A DNA stretch of 64,000 nucleotides from Acinetobacter celticus (lineage in GTDB: Bacteria > Pseudomonadota > Gammaproteobacteria > Pseudomonadales > Moraxellaceae). How positions within the stretch are numbered: the first letter of the stretch is position 1; each line of letters begins with the position of its first letter. The DNA lies in assembly GCF_001707755.1 (NCBI RefSeq), contig NZ_MBDL01000001.1:248001-312000 (forward strand). The letters run 5' to 3'. The position numbers and the translations under genes are program-made. Shown in pieces: positions 1-10,688 of this stretch. The notes under the pieces were generated by a model, which did no database searches, was not told where the DNA came from, and was given only the letters and a program-made list of their open reading frames with translations.

Positions 1-333
1 ATTAAGTTACATTTGATACGAATCAAATTGATTCTTCAAAACCAATTTGACTGCCGTGCATCACTACAGCAAGTGCATTATATTAAGGGAAAAGCGCCTC
101 GATTGCAAAATTAGATCGCGTCTTTTCGCTGAATAAGCGTTTAATTTCCTTTAATCGGCTTATCTTTAAGTTGTTTATTTTATAGACAGAATTTTTATTT
201 AATAAATTTCAGTGAACTATTGCCCATCTCTTAGAAGTAGAAAGGACCATTTCGCCCTTTAAGCACCTATCAGAAGTTAGACATCCTCCTATACTATTCT
301 TTAAATAGGGCATCTCTGGCCATTTTAGAATAG

Positions 334-366
334 AAAAAAGCCCGAGCAGAGCTCGGGCTTTTTTTT
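334..366. terminator. Strong bidirectional intrinsic terminator
   Basis: A perfect 10-bp stem (AAGCCCGAGC / GCTCGGGCTT) with an AGA loop is flanked by an A-run on the left and an eight-T run on the right, so it should stop transcription on either strand. No gene inside the window obviously ends here from the left. Confidence 0.85.
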
Positions 367-603
367 GCGCTGTAGTTTCTTCTTTTTTCATTATAGTTTT
401 ATTATTTATTGTGTTTTTATGGCGCTTTTCGCGTCTTTTGTAGAAAACATTCCATGTTTTAACTAGCACTTCCTTATGTGGTAGATTTTGCCAGAATGCA
501 TTCTTAAAAGAAGACGCTTTTTTCGCCGTGCCTTGTACGCCATTTCGTACAAAAATTAATCCAAATAATAAGATTCACAATATATTTCAATAAATTCAAA
601 ATA

Positions 604-641
604 TAAAAAAGCCCTGCAGTCTCTCCCAAAACTGCAAGGCT
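604..641 (-). terminator. Probable terminator of the recCBD transcript
   Basis: The stem GCCCTGCAGT / ACTGCAAGGC has 10 pairs with one wobble and a 10-nt loop. It is followed on the minus strand by a run of six T. It lies about 200 bases downstream of the recD stop codon and is the first hairpin there with a good T tract in the recD direction. Confidence 0.5.
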
Positions 642-723
642 TAGCGGCTGTAAGTTTCCTCTTTTCCTTACGTCACTGTAAGTTCGCTGTCTTTTGACGT
701 TCTTGTTATATTTTTGCGATTGT

Positions 724-752
724 ACTCAACGATCCGTATTGAGTGTTTTTTT
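724..752 (+). terminator. Plus-strand terminator-like hairpin without an assigned gene
   Basis: The 6-bp stem ACTCAA / TTGAGT with a 9-nt loop is followed by GTTTTTTT on the plus strand. No plus-strand gene precedes it, so it may end a small RNA or protect recD from read-through from the left. Confidence 0.4.
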
Positions 753-840
753 ATGTACAGCCATCTTGTCAGAATCTGAAACAAAGCTCTATGCGCTAAT
801 TTCTCGAATCCTTGTAAGATATTTCGTACAAGAAGATGTC

Positions 841-2640
841 TTACAATTTATACTTTTTGCCAAGTTGCTTGGTTAAAAGTGCAGATAAACCACTTTTACG
901 TGCTGTAATAACGGTCATTGCGACCGAAAAAGCAGAAGGTGCAACCAACAAACTCACTACTTTTTTCGCCCGTGTAATGGCAGTATAAATCAACTCTTTA
1001 CTTAACAGCGCTTTAGCATGTGCTTCCAAAACCACCGCAGTATGGGTAAATTCAGAACCCTGCGATTTATGAATGGTCATGGCATAGGCCGTTTCAATAT
1101 TTTTAGGTAAACGCGCGCTGATGACCCATTTTTGCAAACTCGGAAAATAAACCGAGAACTGTAATTTGCCTTCATGTGGTCGTTTAAAACAAATTCCAAT
1201 GTCACCATTCGAAAGGCCCAGCTGGTAGTCATTATAAGTCATCATCACTGGGCGACCTGCATACCATTCGCCCTGTTTCATCTGCGCTGTGGCTTGAAGA
1301 ATGCGATATTCCATCTGCTCATTTAATGCTGTTAAACCTAGATTTCCATGGCGTACCGCAGCTAAAATCCGATAATCGTCAAATGCCTTAACCACCTCAG
1401 TTTCTAATTGTGGGTTAAAATCAGAAGATAAATATTTTTTTAATACAGCAATATAAGCATCAAAACCCAACATCAACTGATCGTAATATTCATTCCAATC
1501 GACATTATTTGTCATATCGGCGCTAAATAATCCCAAGCTCAGTTGCTCTGGTTCGACCAAACGCTCAGATAAATATTGCAACTGGATACAATCTTGCATA
1601 TTCGGTATTAATGGCACTGCTTGTAAGCGTCCAGCCTGTACCAAATTCTGCTCAAAACACGTTAAGACACCCTCACTGGTGTTATTTTGCTGAATAAAAT
1701 TGGCCATTCGACCAATTAATTTTTTGCCATCAAAACGATGACTGGTAATCAGGTTCACTCTATTTTCGGACAAAGCTTCAACTTGTTGTAAATCGGCAAG
1801 TACGGAACCAACATCAACCGAAGCCAATTGATTAGCATCTCCCAAAAGAATCAAACGCGTTTGCGGTGCAACCGCTGAAAACAACATAGTCGCTAAATTT
1901 AAATCCAACATGGAAGCTTCATCTACCACAATGACATCGTAAGGCAAGGGGCGTTTGGCATGAAAGCGTGGGCGTTGATTTTCACCTAAACCCAATAAAC
2001 GATGAATAGTAATTGGCGCTAAGCGCTTCAAATCATCACTCACCAAATCGTTCAGCTTGGTATCAGCAAATGAATTTTGTAACGCTTCTTTCATTCGCTG
2101 TGCAGCTTTGCCTGTAGGGGCTGCCATCGCAATCCGAATATCTGGAATAGCCTGATTTAATACCGCAATAATTCGTGCAAGCGTATAGGTTTTACCTGTG
2201 CCCGGCCCACCCGTAATAATACTCAAAGGCTGTGATGCGACCATCTGTAAGGCTAGCTTTTGTTGCGTATCCGTCAATAAAGCGTGGTGTTGCGCGGTCA
2301 GTTGTAGCACTTCTATGTGTTGTTGTTTTAAATGAACTACGGCCTGTGCCAATTGGCTTTCTAATCGCCAGTAGCGATATAAATACAAGCGCTGATCGTC
2401 CCAGATAAAAGGGGCAATTGCTTGTTTCTCTAAAGCATCAGGATCAGAATTATGCACCAGTTTTTGTAGAAGCAGCGCCTCATCTTTATGACATGTAATA
2501 CAACTATCACCCTGCTCAATCGCTTGAAAAATCCGTTGAATCAATGCTGCAGATTGCACCTGTGCTTCTGGCGTAATGTACAGCTGAATCAAGCTGTTAA
2601 TCCACGTCTGCATATTCAAACGGCTCTGGTTATTTTCCAC
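841..2640 (-). CDS. recD: Exodeoxyribonuclease V subunit alpha (RecD)
   Basis: RecD is the 5'-3' helicase motor of RecBCD, which resects double-strand DNA ends for recombination repair and degrades foreign linear DNA. The product shows a Walker A GGPGTGKT near residue 145, a Walker B VVDEASML, and a C-terminal UvrD-like motif (MTIHKSQGSEF). At about 599 residues it is of normal length. The longest frame starts at GTG 2664, but GTG 2640 has GAGGG seven bases upstream and is preferred; the first start has no Shine-Dalgarno. It is the third gene of recC-recB-recD, about 80 bases after recB. The family assignment is secure; the exact start is an inference. Confidence 0.95.
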   Translation of the reverse strand: MENNQSRLNMQTWINSLIQLYITPEAQVQSAALIQRIFQAIEQGDSCITCHKDEALLLQKLVHNSDPDALEKQAIAPFIWDDQRLYLYRYWRLESQLAQAVVHLKQQHIEVLQLTAQHHALLTDTQQKLALQMVASQPLSIITGGPGTGKTYTLARIIAVLNQAIPDIRIAMAAPTGKAAQRMKEALQNSFADTKLNDLVSDDLKRLAPITIHRLLGLGENQRPRFHAKRPLPYDVIVVDEASMLDLNLATMLFSAVAPQTRLILLGDANQLASVDVGSVLADLQQVEALSENRVNLITSHRFDGKKLIGRMANFIQQNNTSEGVLTCFEQNLVQAGRLQAVPLIPNMQDCIQLQYLSERLVEPEQLSLGLFSADMTNNVDWNEYYDQLMLGFDAYIAVLKKYLSSDFNPQLETEVVKAFDDYRILAAVRHGNLGLTALNEQMEYRILQATAQMKQGEWYAGRPVMMTYNDYQLGLSNGDIGICFKRPHEGKLQFSVYFPSLQKWVISARLPKNIETAYAMTIHKSQGSEFTHTAVVLEAHAKALLSKELIYTAITRAKKVVSLLVAPSAFSVAMTVITARKSGLSALLTKQLGKKYKL

Positions 2641-2721
2641 ACAGTTACCCTCAAGCTTATCCACAGGATAATTTATTGTTTATACGTAAATTTATAGCGT
2701 TATTTACAGAATTTCGTTTAG

Positions 2722-5700
2722 TTAATCAGCAGACAAATAACCCAATATTTCATCAAGTTGCAAAATAAACGCGGCTTGGGGTTGCCAGTGATAAGCACCT
2801 GAACCAAACTGCTTACACATGCCACGTAAGTACAAATAACTTGCGCCCCCCAAATGCTGATGAATCGAATAATCTTGCAAATGCACCTGAAGATACCGAT
2901 GTAAAGCCACCAAATACAAAGCGGCCTGCAACCAATAACTGGACTGACTCATGTTATTTTTCACTTCAGTTTCAGCATAATGAAGTTCGGTTTTTCCCAA
3001 AAAATTACTTTTATAATCCGCGATATGGTAACGCTGACCATCGTAATACACCAAGTCAATAGCACCGATTAAATAACGCGCTGAATTGGCTTCATTCAAA
3101 GCTTCTATTTGAATGCCTTGTTGCTTAAATAGACGCTGAATTGGGTGAATTGGAACAGGTCGATCTGACAATGCCAAATGAAAAGGAAATTCGGGTAAAT
3201 GGCTATTCTTCGGCAATGAACTTAAACAAAAGACCTGATCTTGATGCAAAGGTGTATGAACCACGTCATGCATCCATTGGGTCATGAGTGTATACAGTAT
3301 TTCATTCTGCATATTTTCGACCAATGAACCAAAGCCCATATCAACATAATCACGGGTCATTTTCACCTCAATGGCGGGAGTAAAGAGCGTTGTATTTTTT
3401 AAACTCGTCGCGCTTTGCACAAATTTTTGTTGTAGGTCCTGTGTATCTACTTGATGAAAATTGGGAATAAAGGTCTCTAAATCTTGCCAAAAATGTTCAG
3501 GCTGATAATGGCTTGCATCCTGAAAGCGTTGAGGCCACTTTGCACTTGCTGTTTCATTCTGCAAAAATTGTTGCATCAACGCATGATTGAACCCTATAAA
3601 AAGGCCACGCACGATTTTGTGTTGCTCATGGCTATTTATTTGCGGGCCGAACTGTTGTAGCGCAGTTTGATACAAGACCTGTGTAGATTCAATATAGGTC
3701 GATTTCCATGCCTGTGTGAAGGTTTTCCACACAGCAAAACTGTCCTGAAATTTTTGCCGAAGTTCAATTAACAATTGCGGGCCATCGTTTTTAAAACGAC
3801 GTAAAATTTCAATTTTCCAACTCTCAGGTGCTTGAAAATCAATCTGCTCATAAATACTGTGCAAGAATGTTCCTGCAACTGTACCTTTAGGGAAATGTTG
3901 CTTAATCCAAGCAATGTCCTGCGCAGGCAATGCAGCCATAGCATCAATATCGGTTTCATCCTCTGCGCTATCTTCAGCAATTGCCTGCATGACCAACTGA
4001 TCTTGAGAGCGCTGACGATAAGCCAAATGCTGTGATAAACCCGTAAAACTGGTATTTGTTCGTGGGTAAAAACGCATCGTTGGTAAGCTCAAAGCTTCGA
4101 GCGTTAAACGCTGATCGTCAGAGATTGGAATAGGCGATGGGCATTCTGCAATAAGTGGTTCAACGGCACAGTTCGGATGTTGAAATGCGCTGTTACCTTG
4201 CCCCTTCCAAAAAGGCAAACTATATAAAGATTTATGTTCAGATGTTCTAAATACAGCATAAATACGGTGGCTAGCGCGAGTTAAAGCGACATACCAAAGG
4301 CGATGCTGTTCTGCGTAACGTCGTTCATCATGTTGCTGTTTTTTTAACTGATCATTCGATCCGCCAATATCAATCACACGGCGCTTTTCACTGGGTGCCG
4401 AGACATCGGTCTGTACATCTTCATAGGAAAAAATCAGACTGTTGTCTACTTTGGGACTCCCATCGGCATTCAGTAAAAACACCACTTTAAATTCTAGACC
4501 TTTAGACTGATGAATGGTCATCAGCTTCACGCCTTCGGCATTGGTTAAAGGTCGTTCTAGCTCCCAATCATGGCTTTTGGGTGATTGTAGTTGTTTTAAA
4601 TACCAATGGAATAAATGCTGCGCACCTTGTAATTGTTCACTTTGATCGCTCAAAATTTCCGTTAAATGACGCAAGTTCACCACATCTCTTTCATTATCAC
4701 GGCTGTGTAGTTCGACCAATCGCTCCCAAATTTTAAAATAATTGAGACAATAATGCCACGCAGGTAAAAAACCCTGCGTTAACCATAACTCACGAATATG
4801 ATCAAACTGCGCAATATAATGGCTTAGGTCTAAAGTCTGCGAATCTGCACTCCATAAATCATTCAGCTGCATACCCAATAAGCGCCCGAGTAAGGCACGC
4901 TTCACTTTGGCTTCCTGATAAGGCGATAAAATAGCGGCTAAAATCGCTCCAATATCTTGTGCAATCACACTGCCAAAAACACTGCGCTTGGCGGCCCGAT
5001 TAACCCGAATGCCTAAAGACAATAACACCTGTTGCACTGCATTTAAGGAACTATGACTGGTGGCAAGTACGGCAATATCTTGATCCATTAACGCTTCTTG
5101 TTCAGAAGCTAAAGCCGTGTCCGTTTGTGTTTTGGCAAAATACACCTGTTGCTGCGCAGACTGATATAGCAACTGTTGAATTTGCCACGCCACTTGTTCA
5201 GCTTCTTGATCTTTATGTTCAAGCTGAAGCCAACGCAATGGTGTTGGATTAATGTGCTTGTGATCATACAAATCTGCATGCGTGGCCCCTGCGGTAATAG
5301 GGACATAAACCACATCTTCACCAAAGTCCATTTGGCATTGAAACAGCGCATCGACCACTTCGACCAAGGGTGCAATAGAACGGAAATTTTTCTTCAGTTG
5401 ATAAAACTGACCTTGTTTACGGTAAACATCATCTCGTGCTTTTAAAAAGGTCAGCATGTCGCCACCACGAAAACCATAAATCGCCTGCTTACGGTCTCCC
5501 ACCATAATCATGCAACCATTTTGCAAACGTGTAGGATGTCGCCAAATTTGCGCCAACATGGTGTCTTGATCTAAATTCGTGTCTTGAAATTCATCGACTA
5601 AAATTAGTGGATAACGTGCATGTACAAAGGCTGCAAATTGATTGCCTTGTTCCCCTTGCAAGGCTTCTGACAAGGTACGAATCTGCTGAGAAAATGTGGT

Positions 5701-6837
5701 TTCACCTTTGCTTTGTAACATCTGTGGTAGCCGATTTTTGACTTCTTGTGCAATGTGATATTGCAGATAGGTATCCAAACCATTCAAATGCGTAGAGGCT
5801 TGTTGCACCTGATCTAATAGGTTTTTAAAAGCACTTAATATGGGATGTTGATACAGTGCGACGACTTCAGCATCTGCAATTTTCTTTTTCCCATTGGCGC
5901 TACGTGGCTCATCTTTTTTAAAAAACTGCTGTAATTGCTGAAAGCTTTCGGGCTGTTGACCATTGACTAAAATTTGTGGGCCGTACTGTTGAATACGTTC
6001 CAATAAGTTTGGCAGTTGACGTATGGCGTCTACAACAGAATGGCGTGACCACGGCAGAATCAATAATTTGGCATAGCCACCATTGGGCGTAAAATCTTCT
6101 AAGGCATGGAGATTGCTTAAATCTACTTGCTGTAATGCATCAAGGGCCTGCTGTATACCGACTAAAGAAAATTCAGGTTGCGTCACAGGATTCAATTTCG
6201 CAGAACTGAAATTCAGACTTTTTTCCATCAGTTCGGCATAACGACTCACTGACTTAATTTGCTTGCGTTGCAATAAGCACGTCACCGCCTCTTGAGGCTG
6301 GGTTTGTGTCCATTCGCGCAAAATATCATGCACCAATTGTTGCACATAAGCCTTGTCATCGTTGGTAATTTCGGCACGTTCAATTTTGCCACTTTCAAAA
6401 GCAAATTCACGTAACAAAGTCTGACTAAAACTATCCAAAGTCCCGACAAACAGTTCGTCAAGCTGATCTAATACCAATTGTAGACGCTCACAGGCATAGC
6501 CTATTTGGCTGGCATTGCGCTCAAGTATCACCTGTACCAATTCATCTTCTTCACCTTTGGCGCGAGCTTCAATATTACTGGGCAATTCCGTTCGCAATGT
6601 TTCAAGTAGGCTTAAAATACTATATAGACGTTGGCGAATACGGCGTTTTAGTTCAGCAGCTGCTTTACGGGTAAAGGTGGTGGCAATGACCTGACGCGGT
6701 AAGTATTTTTCCAGTAAAACTCGAACCATTAAACTGGATAAGGTAAAGGTTTTTCCCGTACCTGCCGAAGCTTCAATCCAATGTAAACCTTGAAAATGCA
6801 TGCGCCCAATCGGGTTTTCAATTTCTTTAATCTGCAT
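2722..6837 (-). CDS. recB: Exodeoxyribonuclease V subunit beta (RecB)
   Basis: RecB is the 3'-5' helicase and the only nuclease subunit of RecBCD. Visible motifs in order: Walker A ASAGTGKT (residues 23-30), the UvrD-type DEFQDT Walker B, GDRKQAIYGFRGGD, TIHQSKGLEF, VALTRA, and near the C-terminus the nuclease core GAIDLV...ADYKSN with its acidic metal ligands and lysine. The longest frame begins at 6891, but ATG 6837 has GGAG seven bases upstream and gives the usual N-terminus directly before the ATPase motif. It overlaps the recC stop by 11 bases, which suggests translational coupling. The resulting length of 1371 residues is long but within the range of this family. No lesion was seen. Confidence 0.96.
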   Translation of the reverse strand: MQIKEIENPIGRMHFQGLHWIEASAGTGKTFTLSSLMVRVLLEKYLPRQVIATTFTRKAAAELKRRIRQRLYSILSLLETLRTELPSNIEARAKGEEDELVQVILERNASQIGYACERLQLVLDQLDELFVGTLDSFSQTLLREFAFESGKIERAEITNDDKAYVQQLVHDILREWTQTQPQEAVTCLLQRKQIKSVSRYAELMEKSLNFSSAKLNPVTQPEFSLVGIQQALDALQQVDLSNLHALEDFTPNGGYAKLLILPWSRHSVVDAIRQLPNLLERIQQYGPQILVNGQQPESFQQLQQFFKKDEPRSANGKKKIADAEVVALYQHPILSAFKNLLDQVQQASTHLNGLDTYLQYHIAQEVKNRLPQMLQSKGETTFSQQIRTLSEALQGEQGNQFAAFVHARYPLILVDEFQDTNLDQDTMLAQIWRHPTRLQNGCMIMVGDRKQAIYGFRGGDMLTFLKARDDVYRKQGQFYQLKKNFRSIAPLVEVVDALFQCQMDFGEDVVYVPITAGATHADLYDHKHINPTPLRWLQLEHKDQEAEQVAWQIQQLLYQSAQQQVYFAKTQTDTALASEQEALMDQDIAVLATSHSSLNAVQQVLLSLGIRVNRAAKRSVFGSVIAQDIGAILAAILSPYQEAKVKRALLGRLLGMQLNDLWSADSQTLDLSHYIAQFDHIRELWLTQGFLPAWHYCLNYFKIWERLVELHSRDNERDVVNLRHLTEILSDQSEQLQGAQHLFHWYLKQLQSPKSHDWELERPLTNAEGVKLMTIHQSKGLEFKVVFLLNADGSPKVDNSLIFSYEDVQTDVSAPSEKRRVIDIGGSNDQLKKQQHDERRYAEQHRLWYVALTRASHRIYAVFRTSEHKSLYSLPFWKGQGNSAFQHPNCAVEPLIAECPSPIPISDDQRLTLEALSLPTMRFYPRTNTSFTGLSQHLAYRQRSQDQLVMQAIAEDSAEDETDIDAMAALPAQDIAWIKQHFPKGTVAGTFLHSIYEQIDFQAPESWKIEILRRFKNDGPQLLIELRQKFQDSFAVWKTFTQAWKSTYIESTQVLYQTALQQFGPQINSHEQHKIVRGLFIGFNHALMQQFLQNETASAKWPQRFQDASHYQPEHFWQDLETFIPNFHQVDTQDLQQKFVQSATSLKNTTLFTPAIEVKMTRDYVDMGFGSLVENMQNEILYTLMTQWMHDVVHTPLHQDQVFCLSSLPKNSHLPEFPFHLALSDRPVPIHPIQRLFKQQGIQIEALNEANSARYLIGAIDLVYYDGQRYHIADYKSNFLGKTELHYAETEVKNNMSQSSYWLQAALYLVALHRYLQVHLQDYSIHQHLGGASYLYLRGMCKQFGSGAYHWQPQAAFILQLDEILGYLSAD

Positions 6838-9800
6838 GCGTTTTCTCCGCCGTTTGATGGCTGTAAATGGGTTGATACAAGGCATAGGCAAACTGCTGAC
6901 AACTTTGCATTAACAAGCTCAAACTGTCTTGATCGCGTAAAATAAAGGCCCAATCGACATGTGCCTGATTGGCTTCATCTTGACGGACATCAAAGGCAGC
7001 ATACTCCCCAGATTCGGTCCATTTCGTCATCAATTTATCCATCTGATTCAAGCGCTGAATGCCCTGTTCGTCTTCCAACCATTTCACTTCCATTTCTTCA
7101 CCTTTTTTGCCTTCTAGCAAAATCAGTGCACCATCTTTCGTGGCCAACATTAAAGCTGCAGGTAACACCAAAGGATGTTGTTGACCATAACGCCATGCTT
7201 GCATCCAACGTGCCAAATAAATTGGCGCATCTTCAGGGGTAATACCTGAACAACGAATGGTGACATCATTACAAACTTCAATTCGTTCATAAGCCAAAGT
7301 AGATGCACTTGAAGGTAAGGATGCCAACCACAATAAATATTCCAACCAAATTTGTGCACGGCGCCGACCTCTGGCACTTGAAGCTGTCATGCTAATCCAT
7401 TGCTGAACAGGCTGTGCTGGCACCGTAATCTGCATAAGTGTCTGAGCATCTATTTTTAATTGGCGTTGGGTAATGACCGTCAGTTCAGGCTGTTCCGTCT
7501 GAGTAATTTGTTTAACCCGTTCCAATAAATCAGCATGTTGTTGCTGACTGACCGCCCACGCTGCCTCTTTGAATTTACCCACTGGCAATTGGTCTAGCAA
7601 CAACTCAGTCTGCATGTTTTGCTCGGTTTGATCCTGTAAAAAATCCCGCAGTGCATATTGCTCTAAGCCATCCAACAACAAGGGTTCATCCGTCGCAAGG
7701 CCATCTTCCGCTGTTAAATTATGAATACCCAGCGTTTTTAAATACAGCGCTGCAGGGAATGTGACCTGCTTAATCCACTGCGCACTGTCCAGTAAAATTT
7801 CTGTTGTCGCAGGTAGGCTAACGCTTTGGGCTGTCCAAGGCTGGCGTGCCCCTTTGGCCTGTTGAAGTTGTCGAGCAACATGAAACCATTGGTCTTGATA
7901 ACGGATTTTGGCTGAAGAACGTTCGGCATCAAAACAACGTTGCTCGAAAGGTTGCAACTCATGTACACAATATAAAGATTGCAAGTTTTCAGGAACTTCA
8001 ACATCACCTTCTATTTTGACTAGGTTAGGTAAATTAGGATGGGTACGACTGCCCTGTACAATTAAGGCCAAATGGCGAATTAATTCTTGCACCACACTAG
8101 AGGGTTCACGGACTTCACCGTCATTAATATCAAAGCCGTTATAGAACAGCCATAAATTCTCTTTGGCTAATAGTAAGGCGTCTAGAAATGCGCCCTGATC
8201 ATCTTCTAAACGTGAACGGTCACCCAAATGGGGTTTCAATACGTCCATTAAATCAAAAGGCAAATGTGATTGGCGACTTGGGAACTTGCCACTATCAAGA
8301 TTCAGCATGACAATCAATTTATAAGGCACTGGTCGAATTTGACCAATTTGACTAAAAGTAATTTGTCCTGAAGGAACTGCCTGATCTAACTGGCTGTCCA
8401 TAATATTTTGAATTTCTTGCAAGACATAAGGCAATGGCAATTGCATGTCTTTGAGTAAATGCGCCCGTTCATCCTGACTCTCATCGTCATCGTTATAATA
8501 AGATAAAGTCAGCATGGTGATTTGCTTACGAATGACATCACGAATGGCTTTAAGCGCAGTGACCCCTTGTTTTTGATAGCGCTCTAAATCACGTAGTAAT
8601 AAATGCAGCCATTCTTCGACATTGCGCATTTGCCCCATTTCATGTTCAACAATCCAATGGCGACGCTCGGCAAAGTCCTGATAAACACTGATGAGAATAT
8701 TCACCAATTCAAAATCTTCACGGCGCACAAAAGCATAGCTTAAAGTGTCTTGCCACATGGCATGTTCAGGTACAGCGACCCCCAAAACCAAACGGTCTAA
8801 AGCAAATTTAAAACTATAGCGGTAGTCGGTATCATTTGGCGCTAAAGTCCGACGCAGATGTTCTTCATCTAAGCCACGTTTAAATTTAGCCTCACTGAGT
8901 AACTCAATAATACGTGCCGTTTGCTCTGTGTTCAGTGCATAACGGGTTTGCGTTGCCGTTAAATTTAGCCAATCTGCAAAATCTTCTAATGTGAAACGTC
9001 CTTGTGGCAACTGAATCGGCCCAAGTACTGCTCGCCATGCATTCTGTGCATCCAGCGGCGATACCCCTGCAATTTTAACCGGTAAATACACACTGTCTTG
9101 ACGCACTGCTTCTGAACGTAACATATCATCAAAATACTGTTCACGTGGCGGGGGTGCAAACACACTACGAATCAGTGGCTCTACATCTTTTAAATTGGAA
9201 CTCAGCACCAAAACATCACTGGCCAAACGAGGCTGTTCTGCTGTGCCTTGTGACAACCAATGCGTGAGTTGATCTTTTAATACTTCCAATTGACGTAAAG
9301 CAGAATGACACACATGCATCCGAATGGAATCATCATCACGTTGTAATTCAATGCTATCTGCTTCGGGTTCAGCCAAGTTTAAAATGTCGTATTGCACTTT
9401 ACCCAATAAATTATTGGCATAATTCTGCGGAAATTGATCATCCCATTCTTCACCATTTTCACCTGCTGCCAAATTCACCAAAAGTGAAAAATGATCGCGG
9501 GCTTGTTTACCAAAACGGGTCAATAGAGGATGTCGTGACTCTTTCAGTTGACCATATTCCAAGGTATATTTTTCAAAAAAAGCATCTATTTCCACATCGG
9601 ACGCATTCGGATGTTTGTCTTTAAAACGCTGTTTGAGCTTAACGTCATACTGCTTTTTCCAATTGGCATCGACCGTATCGGCCCAATATTCCTGCGAGGG
9701 GTTAAAATGCAGAATCAGCACATGCATGTACTGCCCCAAGCGACGTAAAAATGCCAATTGGCTAGGTGGTAAATCCAGTACAGTAAATAACACCACTTGT

Positions 9801-10642
9801 TTGGGAAGCTGAGCCAAGGCTGTTGGACGAGTTTCTGGATTATCCAAAATCTGCCAAAAATCATCATCAATGCTTTGCATTAATTCAAAGTCTGCATGAA
9901 ATTCACGATGCCATAACCAACGTTGCCATTGTTCTAATTGCGTGGCCTGCGCTTTGGCAAAATCAGATACCTGCGTTTGTTGTTGTAGTGCTTCTTTGCT
10001 GTCTAAACCTGGAAATACGGTCTGTGTTTGAAAAAACTGTTGCTCTAAATCAAGTGCTTGGTTCTGCCCCCAATCTTTCAGCCAGTTACTACTACAATCG
10101 CAAGTTTGTCCCGCATCATGCTGTTTAAAACAATGCCCGCGGTATTCCATATAATTGCTAAATAAACGTGAAATTTGCTCTGACACCCAATACAACATGC
10201 CCTGTTTTTTGAGTTGTTGCTGAGTGTGATCGCTTAAGCGCATTGCGCTGTCATAAATCCGTTGAATAATACTGTGTAACGGATGATCGACCGCTAATGG
10301 ATTGTCCGTATTTTGAATATAAGGTTTTAAAACCTGATAGGTGCGCCATTTTAAAATCATGCGCGGAATGTTGGCCTTGCGGACTTTTTCTTTATCGTCT
10401 AACACAGCCTGATAGGCAAACCATTGAAATGCACGAATACGTTGATGGAACAAATTATTCGCACTAATCCCCTGATGTTCAGATAATTTAACCGTTAGCC
10501 ATGTTTGTACCGCAGGCGAAGGTACAATAAAATGTTGCGTTTTTAACGCCTCAAATGGGCTCTTAGAAGGCTGATGGCCGACCCGTAGCATCTCTTCCAG
10601 TAACACTTCAATACGCTGACTCTGAATGACATGTATGGCCAT
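6827..10642 (-). CDS. recC: Exodeoxyribonuclease V subunit gamma (RecC)
   Basis: RecC is the scaffold subunit of RecBCD. It holds an inactivated helicase and nuclease fold, splits the DNA strands and recognises Chi. The 1271-residue product begins MAIHVIQSQRIE and carries the typical N-terminal helicase-like region. There is no intact Walker A, as expected for RecC. Identification rests on overall sequence character and on its place upstream of recB in the order recC-recB-recD. It is the first gene of the operon; an AAGGAAAG lies about 10 bases before the ATG, and the promoter must lie in the 172-base gap shared with the divergent gene at 10815. Confidence 0.95.
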   Translation of the reverse strand: MAIHVIQSQRIEVLLEEMLRVGHQPSKSPFEALKTQHFIVPSPAVQTWLTVKLSEHQGISANNLFHQRIRAFQWFAYQAVLDDKEKVRKANIPRMILKWRTYQVLKPYIQNTDNPLAVDHPLHSIIQRIYDSAMRLSDHTQQQLKKQGMLYWVSEQISRLFSNYMEYRGHCFKQHDAGQTCDCSSNWLKDWGQNQALDLEQQFFQTQTVFPGLDSKEALQQQTQVSDFAKAQATQLEQWQRWLWHREFHADFELMQSIDDDFWQILDNPETRPTALAQLPKQVVLFTVLDLPPSQLAFLRRLGQYMHVLILHFNPSQEYWADTVDANWKKQYDVKLKQRFKDKHPNASDVEIDAFFEKYTLEYGQLKESRHPLLTRFGKQARDHFSLLVNLAAGENGEEWDDQFPQNYANNLLGKVQYDILNLAEPEADSIELQRDDDSIRMHVCHSALRQLEVLKDQLTHWLSQGTAEQPRLASDVLVLSSNLKDVEPLIRSVFAPPPREQYFDDMLRSEAVRQDSVYLPVKIAGVSPLDAQNAWRAVLGPIQLPQGRFTLEDFADWLNLTATQTRYALNTEQTARIIELLSEAKFKRGLDEEHLRRTLAPNDTDYRYSFKFALDRLVLGVAVPEHAMWQDTLSYAFVRREDFELVNILISVYQDFAERRHWIVEHEMGQMRNVEEWLHLLLRDLERYQKQGVTALKAIRDVIRKQITMLTLSYYNDDDESQDERAHLLKDMQLPLPYVLQEIQNIMDSQLDQAVPSGQITFSQIGQIRPVPYKLIVMLNLDSGKFPSRQSHLPFDLMDVLKPHLGDRSRLEDDQGAFLDALLLAKENLWLFYNGFDINDGEVREPSSVVQELIRHLALIVQGSRTHPNLPNLVKIEGDVEVPENLQSLYCVHELQPFEQRCFDAERSSAKIRYQDQWFHVARQLQQAKGARQPWTAQSVSLPATTEILLDSAQWIKQVTFPAALYLKTLGIHNLTAEDGLATDEPLLLDGLEQYALRDFLQDQTEQNMQTELLLDQLPVGKFKEAAWAVSQQQHADLLERVKQITQTEQPELTVITQRQLKIDAQTLMQITVPAQPVQQWISMTASSARGRRRAQIWLEYLLWLASLPSSASTLAYERIEVCNDVTIRCSGITPEDAPIYLARWMQAWRYGQQHPLVLPAALMLATKDGALILLEGKKGEEMEVKWLEDEQGIQRLNQMDKLMTKWTESGEYAAFDVRQDEANQAHVDWAFILRDQDSLSLLMQSCQQFAYALYQPIYSHQTAEKTHAD

Positions 10643-10688
10643 CTTGATGTTCTTTCCTTCTGTATAAACTACAAAAACATAAAAATTA

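Larger units (their letters stand above)
1..840. other. Long intergenic region with hairpins and short repeats
   Basis: No convincing gene is visible in these 840 bases. The stretch holds three terminator-like hairpins (listed separately) and short repeated motifs. A 7-bp stem around ATTTCGTACAA occurs near 532-552, and a related one with the same ATTTCGTACAA core lies at 811-832. The 11-mer TCGCGTCTTTT occurs near 116 and 430, and CTGTAAGTT is repeated near 649 and 677. A minus-strand frame stays open from about 585 down to 209, but it runs straight through a strong terminator and has no good start. I see no 5S rRNA or tRNA fold. The region may host small RNAs or decayed mobile DNA; neither can be shown by eye. 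Confidence 0.5.

Noticed and set aside
209..469. 86-codon minus-strand frame in the first intergenic region
   Set aside because: It runs through a perfect 10-bp terminator hairpin, begins with a GTG lacking a good context, and the peptide has no recognisable pattern. Kept only as a note in the region entry.
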